A stretch of DNA of 6,214 nucleotides from Pontiellaceae bacterium (GCA_025457785.1 JALOTS010000141.1:1-6214), one strand, 5' to 3'; positions 1 to 6,214 are shown, numbered from the stretch's first letter. Notes: generated by a model not told the origin, from the sequence alone. Translations and numbers: made by a program.

Positions 1-1500
1 CCGGTTAAGCAGCCCGGCGAGACGGGCCGGCTCCAGACTTTCTGAAATGGTTGTAAATCCGGCCACATCCGAAAAAAACACCGTGGCATCGGCTTTCGCG
101 CCGGAAAGAGAAAAACTGCCGGGATTTTGTTCAAGATAATTCAGAACGCTCGGCGAAACCATCGTGCCGAACATCTTGCGCACTTTTTTCCGCTCGCGCT
201 CCTCCTGCCAGTATTTGACGGCGGTAACCCCGATGAAAACGATTCCCCACACGGCAATCGTTTCAACCGGAGGCACAACCAACTGCTTTGTCCGCAGGAA
301 AAAACAGCTCGCGCCCAGCAGAACGGCATCGGCAGACAGCATAACAAGAAGCGAAAGCAGCGCGGGCGTGTACACCACCAGCAGGGTGACAACGAGTCCG
401 CCGGTCAGCATGGCCCACAGACAGACATAGGGCATCCAGCGCGGCTCGCTGAGCATGTCGCCCGCCAGCATGTTATCCACCGCCGTCGCATGCACCTCCG
501 CGCCGGGGAAATCAGCCGCCAGAGGAGTGGAGACCTGATCCTGCAATCCGGCCGCCGAAGTTCCGACCAAAACAATTTTATCCCGCAGTGCGCTGTCCGG
601 CAGGTCTCCCCTCAGAACATCCGCCGCCGAATAACTCGCGAAACGGGTTGATCGGTAATTAATCCTGAGCCGGCCGTGACCGTCGGTCGGGATGTTCCGG
701 TTGAGAATCTGAATTTCCCGCACCCCTTCAATACCGGAGGTATCATAAATAATACCCGCCTTTTCAGCGCCGGTGAAAAGGCGGATCGCTTCGAGCGAAA
801 GGGCGGGGTAAATGCGGCCCGGCCCATAGGCGAAAACAAGCGGCGTGCTGCGGACGATGCCGTCACGGTCCGGCAGGGTGTTGATAAAGGCAATACCGGC
901 GGCGGCCTCCGCCAGTTCCGGAACCGGCTGAAGCGAACCGCCCGCCTGCGGAAGCCAGGCGCGCACCGGCTTTCCTTTTTCAAAAAACCGCCCCCGGTAA
1001 GGCCCGGTCTCCCTCTCCGGAAGTTCCGTCAGCGGAGCCTCCGCGATTTCCATAAAACATCCAAGCACAGACGCGCCCTGAGCAAGCCCGCCGGCAAACA
1101 CCGAATCAAAGTTCCAGAGATTGGAAGACAGTCCGCTGATCTGCACCTCGGCGCCGAATTCATTTTTCCATTGTCTGGAAAGTTCAACGGGCGACGTGCG
1201 GTCGGGTTCAATAAAGATGACATCGAAAACAACCGCCGCCGCGCCGTTTTTCCAAAGGCTGGACATCAAGGTTCCCATACGGGTGCGCGGCCACGGCCAC
1301 TGTCCGTATTGAACAAGTGATTCGTCATTGATATCCACAAGAACCACCCGGTCCGTCTGAACCGGGCGGGCGTTGTATTCCAGAAAGATGTCGAATGCAC
1401 GGCGGCAGAGCCCCGCTAAAAAAGGCGGCTCGTAACGATAACCGACGGCCCCCGCGAGAAGCAGGAGAAATCCCGTCATCAGCGGAATCCGTTTTTTCAT
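1..1500 (-). CDS. CHASE2-domain class III adenylate/guanylate cyclase (3' end outside window)
   Basis: Membrane-bound nucleotide cyclase predicted to make cAMP (or cGMP) in the cytoplasm in response to a periplasmic signal. The first 500 residues are visible and the frame is still open at base 1. Residues about 5-20 (MTGFLLLLAGAVG) form the first membrane segment. Residues about 45-345 are a periplasmic CHASE2 domain, recognised by VDINDESL, GQWPWPR, VVFDVIFIEPD, AFINTLPDRDGIVRSTP, DKIVLVGTSAAG and the conserved PGAEVHA (about 332-338). Three more membrane helices follow at about 356-376, 379-399 and 412-428. A linker with FGTMVSPSVLNYL then leads into the catalytic domain at about 470, where VFFSDVAGFTTISE carries the metal-binding Asp478. 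The window ends 22 residues later, so the second metal-binding Asp and the base-selecting residues cannot be checked; adenylate rather than guanylate specificity is a family default. The ATG at 1500 lies 12 bases after the FecR-protein stop with no clear Shine-Dalgarno, which suggests translational coupling. The domain calls are strong. Confidence 0.93.
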   Translation of the reverse strand, partial: MKKRIPLMTGFLLLLAGAVGYRYEPPFLAGLCRRAFDIFLEYNARPVQTDRVVLVDINDESLVQYGQWPWPRTRMGTLMSSLWKNGAAAVVFDVIFIEPDRTSPVELSRQWKNEFGAEVQISGLSSNLWNFDSVFAGGLAQGASVLGCFMEIAEAPLTELPERETGPYRGRFFEKGKPVRAWLPQAGGSLQPVPELAEAAAGIAFINTLPDRDGIVRSTPLVFAYGPGRIYPALSLEAIRLFTGAEKAGIIYDTSGIEGVREIQILNRNIPTDGHGRLRINYRSTRFASYSAADVLRGDLPDSALRDKIVLVGTSAAGLQDQVSTPLAADFPGAEVHATAVDNMLAGDMLSEPRWMPYVCLWAMLTGGLVVTLLVVYTPALLSLLVMLSADAVLLGASCFFLRTKQLVVPPVETIAVWGIVFIGVTAVKYWQEERERKKVRKMFGTMVSPSVLNYLEQNPGSFSLSGAKADATVFFSDVAGFTTISESLEPARLAGLLNR

Positions 1501-1512
1501 CGCGGTCGCCGA

Positions 1513-2280
1513 TCAGACCCCTGTGGCAGGCAGATCCTTATCACCGGGAGCAACCCATTGCTTGATCGAGTCATAGGAGCGGCCCTGACCGTTCCATCCT
1601 CCTCCGGCACCAACCCCTGTTTTCTGACTGCCGGAACCCTGTGAAGCCGTTTCCCGATAAAGCTGATCTATTTGCCCGGAATCCAGCTCGGTTATCCGGA
1701 GAGATCCGCCGCCGCCCACCGTTACAACGCAAGGTCTGTCAAACATCTGCCCCTGCGGATTTTCAGGAGTTCCGATAACGATCTGCCGTCCGGGAGCATT
1801 CGTGATAATTAAAATTTTATCTTCACCTCCGCCGGTGAAAAACCCGAGTTCGCACCCGCGGATTCCAATGGTGGACCGTGACGTTTTCACCGTAAATCCA
1901 TCCTGATTAACCAGCGGAATCTTTCCGGTTATCGTACGGAAAATTCCCCGTTTCAATTTCGCGCCGAATTTGTTTTCATCTTTTTTCCCGGGATTATAAA
2001 CATATTGATCCACCGTCATCTCGCTGTTTTCGCCCTGCGAAAACCGCGTGTCGTCCCGGAACAGAATCTCCACTTTTGATTTGACCCCGGTGGTTATGAT
2101 ATCGTTCAGAAAAATCTTTGCCCGGAGTTCCAGCACACGGGCGGTTCCGTTGGTGTCCGTCGCAACCGCCGCACCCTCCAGACTCAAAACCAGACCGATG
2201 GACTCATCAGCCCGGACCGAAGCGCACCATAACAGACTCCCGACAAAAACCGGCATGAACATGAGTCTTTTCATAATCAT
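1513..2280 (-). CDS. Secreted FecR-domain protein, partner of the CHASE2 cyclase
   Basis: A 255-residue exported protein. Residues 1-24 are a signal peptide (KR, then a hydrophobic stretch, then SVRA before Asp25), giving probable signal peptidase I cleavage; no lipobox is present. Residues about 28-145 match the FecR domain: an opening strand IGLVLSLEGAAV, then LNDIITTGVKSKVEILFRDD, then FSQGENSEMTV, the basic KLKRGIFRTITGK, and the closing TSRSTIGIRGCE. Residues 214-236 are a Gly/Ser-rich, probably flexible region. Classical FecR proteins are membrane anti-sigma regulators; this one has no transmembrane or sigma-binding segment and belongs to the periplasmic type often encoded beside CHASE2 cyclases. 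Its gene lies 12 bases upstream of the cyclase gene, so I infer co-transcription and a shared pathway, possibly ligand binding or modulation of the sensor. The mature protein has only two cysteines, Cys143 and Cys184. ATG codons at 2280 and 2274 are both possible starts, and the ribosome site suits either. Confidence 0.88.
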   Translation of the reverse strand: MIMKRLMFMPVFVGSLLWCASVRADESIGLVLSLEGAAVATDTNGTARVLELRAKIFLNDIITTGVKSKVEILFRDDTRFSQGENSEMTVDQYVYNPGKKDENKFGAKLKRGIFRTITGKIPLVNQDGFTVKTSRSTIGIRGCELGFFTGGGEDKILIITNAPGRQIVIGTPENPQGQMFDRPCVVTVGGGGSLRITELDSGQIDQLYRETASQGSGSQKTGVGAGGGWNGQGRSYDSIKQWVAPGDKDLPATGV

Positions 2281-2281
2281 T

Positions 2282-2289
2282 TCCTTCCT
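2282..2289 (-). promoter_or_regulatory. Ribosome binding site of the FecR-domain gene
   Basis: On the minus strand AGGAAGGA lies just before the FecR-protein start. Its first AGGA has 5 bases before the ATG at 2280. Its second has 7 bases before the ATG at 2274. The doubled motif therefore supports both candidate starts and cannot decide between MIMKRL and MKRL. Confidence 0.65.
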
Positions 2290-2320
2290 GTTGACATTTA
2301 ACCTTGCCTTTGCTTTTCCT

Positions 2321-2353
2321 AGTATTTAAGAAATCAAAACTCAAGGAAATACT
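2321..2353. repeat. 7-bp inverted repeat in the divergent intergenic region
   Basis: AGTATTT at 2321-2327 and AAATACT at 2347-2353 are perfect reverse complements separated by 19 bases. Their start points are 26 bases apart, between two and three helical turns. The position, 41-73 bases upstream of the FecR-protein start and about 100 bases upstream of the methyltransferase, would suit an operator. A 7-bp match in AT-rich DNA can also occur by chance, so a regulatory role is only a suggestion. Confidence 0.4.
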
Positions 2354-2440
2354 CATTTTCTATTGTCCGCAAAACGGCGCGGCCCGATCCCGCACCAGGC
2401 CGCAAACCGGAAATCATCCTTCTCTTTTCTTCCGGAGTCT

Positions 2441-2446
2441 GGAAGA
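2441..2446 (+). promoter_or_regulatory. Ribosome binding site of the methyltransferase gene
   Basis: GGAAGA lies 8 bases before the ATG at 2455, an acceptable Shine-Dalgarno match and spacing. It supports that start, which also gives a full-length methyltransferase N-terminus. Confidence 0.5.
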
Positions 2447-2454
2447 CTGCACAA

Positions 2455-3291
2455 ATGCACTATACAGGAAACACCGACCAAAGCAGCGCCCGTTACTGGA
2501 ACGATCTCGCGAAGCTTTATCAAAAAGAAACGCGGATTTCCACCTCCGACTTTCACTACGGCCCGCTCCTTCCCGGCGACTCAAAACTGAAACTTCTTCC
2601 GGCCATTGGAACCCCTTTCCAATGTCTGGAAATCGGCTGCGGCGCAGGACAGAACTCCATCTTTTTAGCCAAACAGGGGGCGCAATGCATCGCCACCGAC
2701 ATCTCGGAAAAACAACTGGCGCATGGGCGGAAACTGGCCGCCGCCGAAAACGTAACTGTGAATTTCCGGTGCATCTCTATGGACTCACTGCGTGAGGGCT
2801 TACTGCGTGAGGGCTTACTGCCCGATCACGCCTTTGATCTTATCCATTCCACCTATGCCCTGCCCTTTTCCGCCGACCCGCAGAAAGTAATTGCCGATGC
2901 CGCTGCGGTACTTAAGCCCGGCGGGACATTTTTGCTGACAACCGGACATCCGCTCTATACCGGCGAATGGCTCGACATCGGCGATGGCGAGGAAGGGCTC
3001 TTCCTGCCGGACTATTTCCGGCCTGAACCCGATGTGCGGATATCGCCCGACGGTCAAACCCTGAGCGCGGCGCAAACCTGGCCGGCTTCGACGATTGCGG
3101 AATGGCTTCATTCCGCCGGATTGCTGATCGAACGCTTTTTGGAACCTGAGCCGATGCCGATTCCCGATATGAGCGAAGCGGAAGTCCGCGCCGCCGTGCC
3201 CTATGAAAGCAACGGCTGGCGCGAACTCTATCCCCAACTGACCCGCGCCCCCATCGTCATGCTCTTTAAAGCCGTTCATCAGAATTTTTGA
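2455..3291 (+). CDS. Class I SAM-dependent methyltransferase
   Basis: A 278-residue cytoplasmic enzyme that should transfer a methyl group from S-adenosylmethionine; the substrate is not identifiable. Motif I, the glycine-rich SAM loop, is LEIGCGAGQNSIFLAKQG at residues 58-75, followed by the strand-2 acidic residue in CIATDIS (Asp82). The strand-4 region is FDLIHSTYALPF (127-138), and the post-II motif is LKPGGTFLLTTGHPLY (153-168). The C-terminal part, with TIAEWLHSAGLLIERFLEPEP (about 213-233) and a closing PIVMLFKA strand, resembles the Methyltransf_11/UbiE-like group. No transmembrane segment is present. The gene is complete and starts 174 bases from the divergent cyclase unit. It lies 97 bases upstream of the hybrid sensor on the same strand, so co-transcription with the sensor is possible but not shown. 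An in-frame 15-bp duplication repeats LREGL at residues 112-121, between motif I and the strand-4 motif. The fold assignment is firm; any substrate would be a guess. Confidence 0.9.
   Translation: MHYTGNTDQSSARYWNDLAKLYQKETRISTSDFHYGPLLPGDSKLKLLPAIGTPFQCLEIGCGAGQNSIFLAKQGAQCIATDISEKQLAHGRKLAAAENVTVNFRCISMDSLREGLLREGLLPDHAFDLIHSTYALPFSADPQKVIADAAAVLKPGGTFLLTTGHPLYTGEWLDIGDGEEGLFLPDYFRPEPDVRISPDGQTLSAAQTWPASTIAEWLHSAGLLIERFLEPEPMPIPDMSEAEVRAAVPYESNGWRELYPQLTRAPIVMLFKAVHQNF
2604..2624 (+). repeat. Small inverted repeat (potential hairpin) inside the methyltransferase gene
   Basis: CATTGGA (2604-2610) and TCCAATG (2618-2624) are perfect reverse complements around a 7-base loop. The element lies in the codons just before SAM motif I and has no following T run, so it is not a normal terminator. 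It is probably a coincidence of codon choice. Confidence 0.4.
2787..2820 (+). repeat. 15-bp direct tandem duplication within the methyltransferase gene
   Basis: The unit ACTGCGTGAGGGCTT occurs at 2787-2801 and again at 2802-2816 with no mismatch, followed by the first four bases of a third copy (2817-2820). The period is a multiple of three, so the frame is kept and the protein reads LREGL twice. Perfect identity, including third codon positions, points to recent slippage or unequal exchange. Confidence 0.9.
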
Positions 3292-3388
3292 AGAAGCAAC
3301 GCGCATCAAATGAAAAACGGCCCGATTCGCAAGGGCTGGAAAATGGATGCTGGCAATTTGTCCGGCTTGTTTATAGACTCCGGGTTGT
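3292..3388 (+). other. Intergenic gap between methyltransferase and hybrid sensor
   Basis: These 97 bases contain no gene and no rho-independent terminator: there is no strong GC stem followed by a T run. The only stem candidate is a weak GGCCC/GGGCT pairing around 3319-3337. A TATAGA sequence at 3372-3377 resembles a -10 box, but no -35 box lies at the right distance and it would leave a very short leader. There is also no purine-rich Shine-Dalgarno directly before the sensor ATG at 3389. Confidence 0.5.
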
Positions 3389-6214
3389 ATGAATGTGCGC
3401 ATTTTAGTGTATCGGACGCTGGTTCTTTGCCTGTTGCTGCCGTTATGCTGCGCGGCCGTCCGGCCTTATGTGCCGAAGATCGCGGATCCTGTTCCGGAGC
3501 CGTGGCGCTGGCGGCAGGAAGAAGAACTGGCCGGTATGGGGGTTCTTTGTATGGATGAGGCGGAGGACGGATCACTCTGGCTTGGGTGTGTCGGCAGTAT
3601 CGCCCGCTATGACGGATCCGCGTTGACAAAGATTCCGTTTGATGAAGAGCTGCTGTCGAAGATTACCCATTCAAGTTCCCGGGAGGTGCCATGGGCGAAA
3701 TCGCTGCTGACATTGAAAAACAACCGGCTGCTTGTGCTGATTGGCGAGAGTCTTGTTTTGCGGGCCGAAGGCAGGTGGCGCATTGTGATACAGGATGCCG
3801 GAAGGTCAACGTTTGAGTCTCAGTTGCTTCAGGGGAAGGATGGCTCGATCTGGCTGCTTGTGCCGGGCGTTCTATGGCGTATTGATGCCGATCTGACCGC
3901 AGTTTCTATCGTGCGGAAGGAGCCGGAATCCGGTTTCCCGAAATCATGCTGTCTGGATGCCGCAGGAAATCTGTGGGTGGTTGAACAGGCTCAAAGCGGG
4001 CTTTTTCAACTGGTGCAGATTCCGCTCGCTGCCGGTCTGCCGGCAGGCCGGGAACGGGTGTTTCCGATTCCTTTCGGCCAGCCCTCTCCGGATATCCAGA
4101 TTGCGTCCGGCGACGACGGATTGATTTGGTATGTTGATGCACTGCAAAGTTCAGGTCTTGAAGCGTTCGACCCGGTTCGTGAAAGCTGGGTGTCTCCTGC
4201 GTCAACCATTGATATGCGACGGTTCTTCTCTGTGTTGAAAAGCCGGGACGGGTCGATTTGGTGCGGCGGAACGGGAAGTCTTTTGCATTATTCACGGGAG
4301 ACCGGGAGCCGGGGGTACGAACATCCCGACATCCAGCTTCCCCGGGTTGCGTTGAACCTGTTTGAAACGAGAGACGGCCGGCTGTGGGTGATTGGACGCG
4401 GCGGCTATGTGTACTCGATGGATACGGAGTTTCGCGAGTGGGTGACGTACGAAGATCTCGGCTTTGAATGCGAGACAGCCAAGGGCGTTCTGTGGTTTAC
4501 ATCAGGCAAAACAAAGGATGTTGTTTCCTTCGACCCCGGATCCGGCACGTGGCTGAAATATGGAACGGAAGACGGGCTCATTGACCGGCCGTATGCGCTG
4601 TTTTATTCCAGCCATGGACTGGTCTGGGCGGCCGGATCGCACCAGCGCAGTGCGGCGATTGCGGTGTTTGACGGAGTCCGCTGGGAACGTCAACTGCAAC
4701 CCGAATTTGCGAGCTATATTAATTCTAAATCAGCGTTTGAAGCATCGGATGGAACGGTTTGGTTCGGGGCCGGCGGTTCTGTCCGTAAAGATGTTCAGGG
4801 CGCCGGGGGAGCATTGCAGTATCAGGTGCAGGACGATGGCGCCGTTCGGCTGTTAAAGCACCATGCTCCGCCGATTCTTCCTTATTACGTAACATCAATG
4901 GCCGAAACTCCGGATCAGCAGCTTTGGATTGGATCAACGATCATTCACCGGTATGACGGCACAAACCGGGCGGTGCCCGATCCGTTTCTTCAGGGCGAAA
5001 ATACGGTTCAAATGGTGCTGGATCAAAATCAGACGCTGTGGGCCGCGAAGGAGCATGTCGGGATCGGCCGGAGAGTGCAGAACGGCTGGACGGTGTATGG
5101 AACCGGCGAGGGGCTGCCCAGCCTGCTGATCAATGATCTTTGTCTGCTGAGGGACGGGTCTCTTCTGGCCAGTTCGGATCAGGGGGTCAGCCGGTTCGAC
5201 GGGAAGACCTGGACGCCGCACGCATATCCGAAATGGTTCGGAATGATTCATCCGCTGAGCGGAGTGAAGGAATCGTCGGATGGATCAATCTGGCTGAATT
5301 ACTCCTATAACGAGATGTGGATGTTCAATCATGTCGGGGGGGAGGAGCGATCCAAGTATGCCGTGAGACACCGGCCGGAGACCAACCCTCCGGAGACCTG
5401 GATTGTTGAATGCCTGAAACGGGTGTCGCAGCCGGGGAACACCTATGTTTCCTGGCAGGGGAGAGATCTCTGGAGCCGAACTCCGGTTGAAGAGCTGCAG
5501 TATTCCTGGCGGCTGGACGGGGGAGAGTGGTCCGCCTTTTCACGCGAGACCGGTAAAACCTTTTTAAAATTAGACAGCGGACAGCATGTTATGGAAGTAC
5601 GCGCCCGCGATCGTGCCTTTAATATTGATCCCTCGCCTGCCCGTGTCGAGTTCACCGTTATTCCTCCAATCTGGAGACAGGCCTGGTTTGTTTTGCTGAT
5701 TTCCGGTTTAACGGGTTTGATCATTTTTTTGGTCTGGATTCTGATTCGAAACCGCGAACGGTATCTGATCAATCAGCAGGCGGAACGCGAAGCCGTGCTG
5801 GTGAAGCAGCAGGAGGAGAAAGAGCGGCATCTGAAGGAGATGGATCGGCTCAAGACGGGGTTTTTTACCAATATTTCCCATGAGTTGCGTACACCGATGA
5901 CGGTGGTTTCAGGACGGTTGCAGACGATTTTTAATTCGGAAATAGACGATAAAACGAAAAATGCTCTTTCGATCGTGTTGCGTAATGTGCAGCGGGTAAC
6001 AACGTTGATCACCCAGCTTCTCGACTTTCGGAAGATCCAGGAAGGAAAAATCCGGATTGAACCGACGCATGGCGATGTGATTCCGCCTCTTCGTGAATGG
6101 GTGGCATCGTTACAAGTGCTGGCGGAACAGGCGAACGTTTCGCTTTCACTGGAGTGTGCCGATGAATGCCGGGGATGGTTCGATTTTGATAAACTCCAAA
6201 AGATCTGCACCAAT
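3389..6214 (+). CDS. Hybrid two-component system sensor: Reg_prop double propeller, Y_Y_Y, HisKA (3' end outside window)
   Basis: The N-terminal 942 residues of an inner-membrane sensor kinase; the frame stays open to the last base. An in-frame TAG at 3374 makes the ATG at 3389 the first possible start. It gives a signal peptide (about 1-23, LVLCLLLPLCCAA), although no Shine-Dalgarno is visible. Residues about 50-650 contain fourteen propeller repeats of the type DGSIW, with the aromatic position near 64, 115, 155, 196, 247, 291, 333, 369, 413, 458, 513, 551, 593 and 635: two seven-bladed Reg_prop propellers. A Y_Y_Y domain follows (about 700-760, LQYSWRLDGGEW to MEVRARD), then one membrane helix (about 765-786) and a charged, probably coiled-coil linker. 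HisKA follows with FFTNISHELRTPMT, where His831 is the phosphoacceptor. The window ends in the HATPase N box (KICTN). Relatives are about 1300-1450 residues long and add a receiver and an AraC-type DNA-binding domain; here that is inference. They sense periplasmic glycan fragments and activate glycan-utilisation genes. The ligand here is unknown. Confidence 0.92.
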   Translation, partial: MNVRILVYRTLVLCLLLPLCCAAVRPYVPKIADPVPEPWRWRQEEELAGMGVLCMDEAEDGSLWLGCVGSIARYDGSALTKIPFDEELLSKITHSSSREVPWAKSLLTLKNNRLLVLIGESLVLRAEGRWRIVIQDAGRSTFESQLLQGKDGSIWLLVPGVLWRIDADLTAVSIVRKEPESGFPKSCCLDAAGNLWVVEQAQSGLFQLVQIPLAAGLPAGRERVFPIPFGQPSPDIQIASGDDGLIWYVDALQSSGLEAFDPVRESWVSPASTIDMRRFFSVLKSRDGSIWCGGTGSLLHYSRETGSRGYEHPDIQLPRVALNLFETRDGRLWVIGRGGYVYSMDTEFREWVTYEDLGFECETAKGVLWFTSGKTKDVVSFDPGSGTWLKYGTEDGLIDRPYALFYSSHGLVWAAGSHQRSAAIAVFDGVRWERQLQPEFASYINSKSAFEASDGTVWFGAGGSVRKDVQGAGGALQYQVQDDGAVRLLKHHAPPILPYYVTSMAETPDQQLWIGSTIIHRYDGTNRAVPDPFLQGENTVQMVLDQNQTLWAAKEHVGIGRRVQNGWTVYGTGEGLPSLLINDLCLLRDGSLLASSDQGVSRFDGKTWTPHAYPKWFGMIHPLSGVKESSDGSIWLNYSYNEMWMFNHVGGEERSKYAVRHRPETNPPETWIVECLKRVSQPGNTYVSWQGRDLWSRTPVEELQYSWRLDGGEWSAFSRETGKTFLKLDSGQHVMEVRARDRAFNIDPSPARVEFTVIPPIWRQAWFVLLISGLTGLIIFLVWILIRNRERYLINQQAEREAVLVKQQEEKERHLKEMDRLKTGFFTNISHELRTPMTVVSGRLQTIFNSEIDDKTKNALSIVLRNVQRVTTLITQLLDFRKIQEGKIRIEPTHGDVIPPLREWVASLQVLAEQANVSLSLECADECRGWFDFDKLQKICTN

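Larger units (their letters stand above)
2281..2454. other. Divergent intergenic region between cyclase unit and methyltransferase
   Basis: These 174 bases lie between two divergently oriented starts and should contain the promoters of both units. The part next to the FecR gene (about 2291-2365) is clearly richer in A and T than the flanking coding DNA, as expected for promoter DNA. The part next to the methyltransferase is more GC-rich, with a pyrimidine stretch around 2418-2432. I found no pair of -35 and -10 boxes with normal spacing that I would defend on either strand. The one clear structured element is the inverted repeat listed separately. Confidence 0.5.

Noticed and set aside
127..1320. 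Long plus-strand open frames (127-651 and 676-1320) opposite the cyclase gene
   Set aside because: Their translations are rich in Arg, His and Gln with no recognisable domain. The minus strand here encodes an unbroken CHASE2-cyclase with all expected motifs, so these are antisense shadows.
2291..2296. Perfect TTGACA (-35 consensus) on the plus strand upstream of the methyltransferase
   Set aside because: No -10 box occurs 16-18 bases downstream. The nearest candidate, TAGTAT at 2320, is 23 bases away, too far for a normal sigma-70 promoter.
2304..2795. Plus-strand 163-codon open frame overlapping the methyltransferase start
   Set aside because: It is out of frame with the methyltransferase, basic and low in hydrophobic pattern. 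The methyltransferase frame carries the SAM motifs.
3317..3340. Possible terminator after the methyltransferase (GGCCC/GGGCT stem)
   Set aside because: The stem is short, contains a wobble pair and is not followed by a T run.
2815..3402. Minus-strand 195-codon open frame opposite the methyltransferase
   Set aside because: It overlaps a well-supported methyltransferase on the other strand, has no convincing ribosome site and no domain signature.
3389..3460. Possible lipoprotein signal in the hybrid sensor because of the Cys-Cys at residues 20-21
   Set aside because: The residues before each Cys (LPL and PLC) do not fit the lipobox, which needs a small residue just before the Cys. The protein is already anchored by a transmembrane helix.
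3906..4295. Minus-strand 129-codon open frame opposite the propeller region
   Set aside because: It lies opposite regular propeller repeats in an unbroken 942-codon frame, and its composition (Arg, Pro, Ser, Thr) looks like an antisense artefact.

Overview
The window holds four protein-coding genes in two signalling blocks. Both outer genes run off the window ends, and the coding density is ordinary for a bacterial chromosome. The DNA is moderately GC-rich. A very large periplasmic-propeller hybrid two-component sensor together with a FecR-domain protein and a CHASE2 cyclase suggests a Gram-negative, two-membrane bacterium. My low-confidence inference is the Verrucomicrobiota/Kiritimatiellota/Lentisphaerota group, or a similar polysaccharide-degrading lineage. 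Propeller-type hybrid sensors are best known from Bacteroidota, but the base composition is high for many of those. No rRNA, tRNA, CRISPR array or insertion sequence was seen.

Left block, minus strand (1-2280): a secreted FecR-domain protein (1513-2280) is followed after 12 bases by a CHASE2-domain class III nucleotide cyclase (1500 down to 1, C-terminus missing). They form a tight two-gene unit. The likely logic is a periplasmic FecR-fold protein working with a periplasmic CHASE2 sensor to control cytoplasmic cyclic-nucleotide synthesis.

Middle (2281-3291): a 174-base divergent intergenic region contains a 7-bp inverted repeat. It separates the cyclase unit from a plus-strand class I SAM-dependent methyltransferase (2455-3291). 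The methyltransferase gene carries a perfect 15-bp in-frame tandem duplication.

Right block, plus strand (3389-6214, open at the right end): the N-terminal 942 residues of a hybrid two-component system sensor. In order it has a signal peptide, about fourteen Reg_prop beta-propeller repeats (enough for two seven-bladed propellers), a Y_Y_Y domain, one transmembrane helix, a HisKA dimerisation/phosphoacceptor domain with His831, and the start of the HATPase domain, cut at its N box. In characterised relatives such proteins sense glycan fragments in the periplasm and activate polysaccharide-utilisation genes. The regulated genes are not in this window.

Most other long open frames are antisense or out-of-frame shadows of these four genes. 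I did not find a clearly undescribed system. The points most worth a second look are the FecR-CHASE2 cyclase pair with its cysteine-bearing FecR protein, the fourteen-blade sensor with two tryptophan-less blades, and the recent-looking tandem duplication in the methyltransferase.
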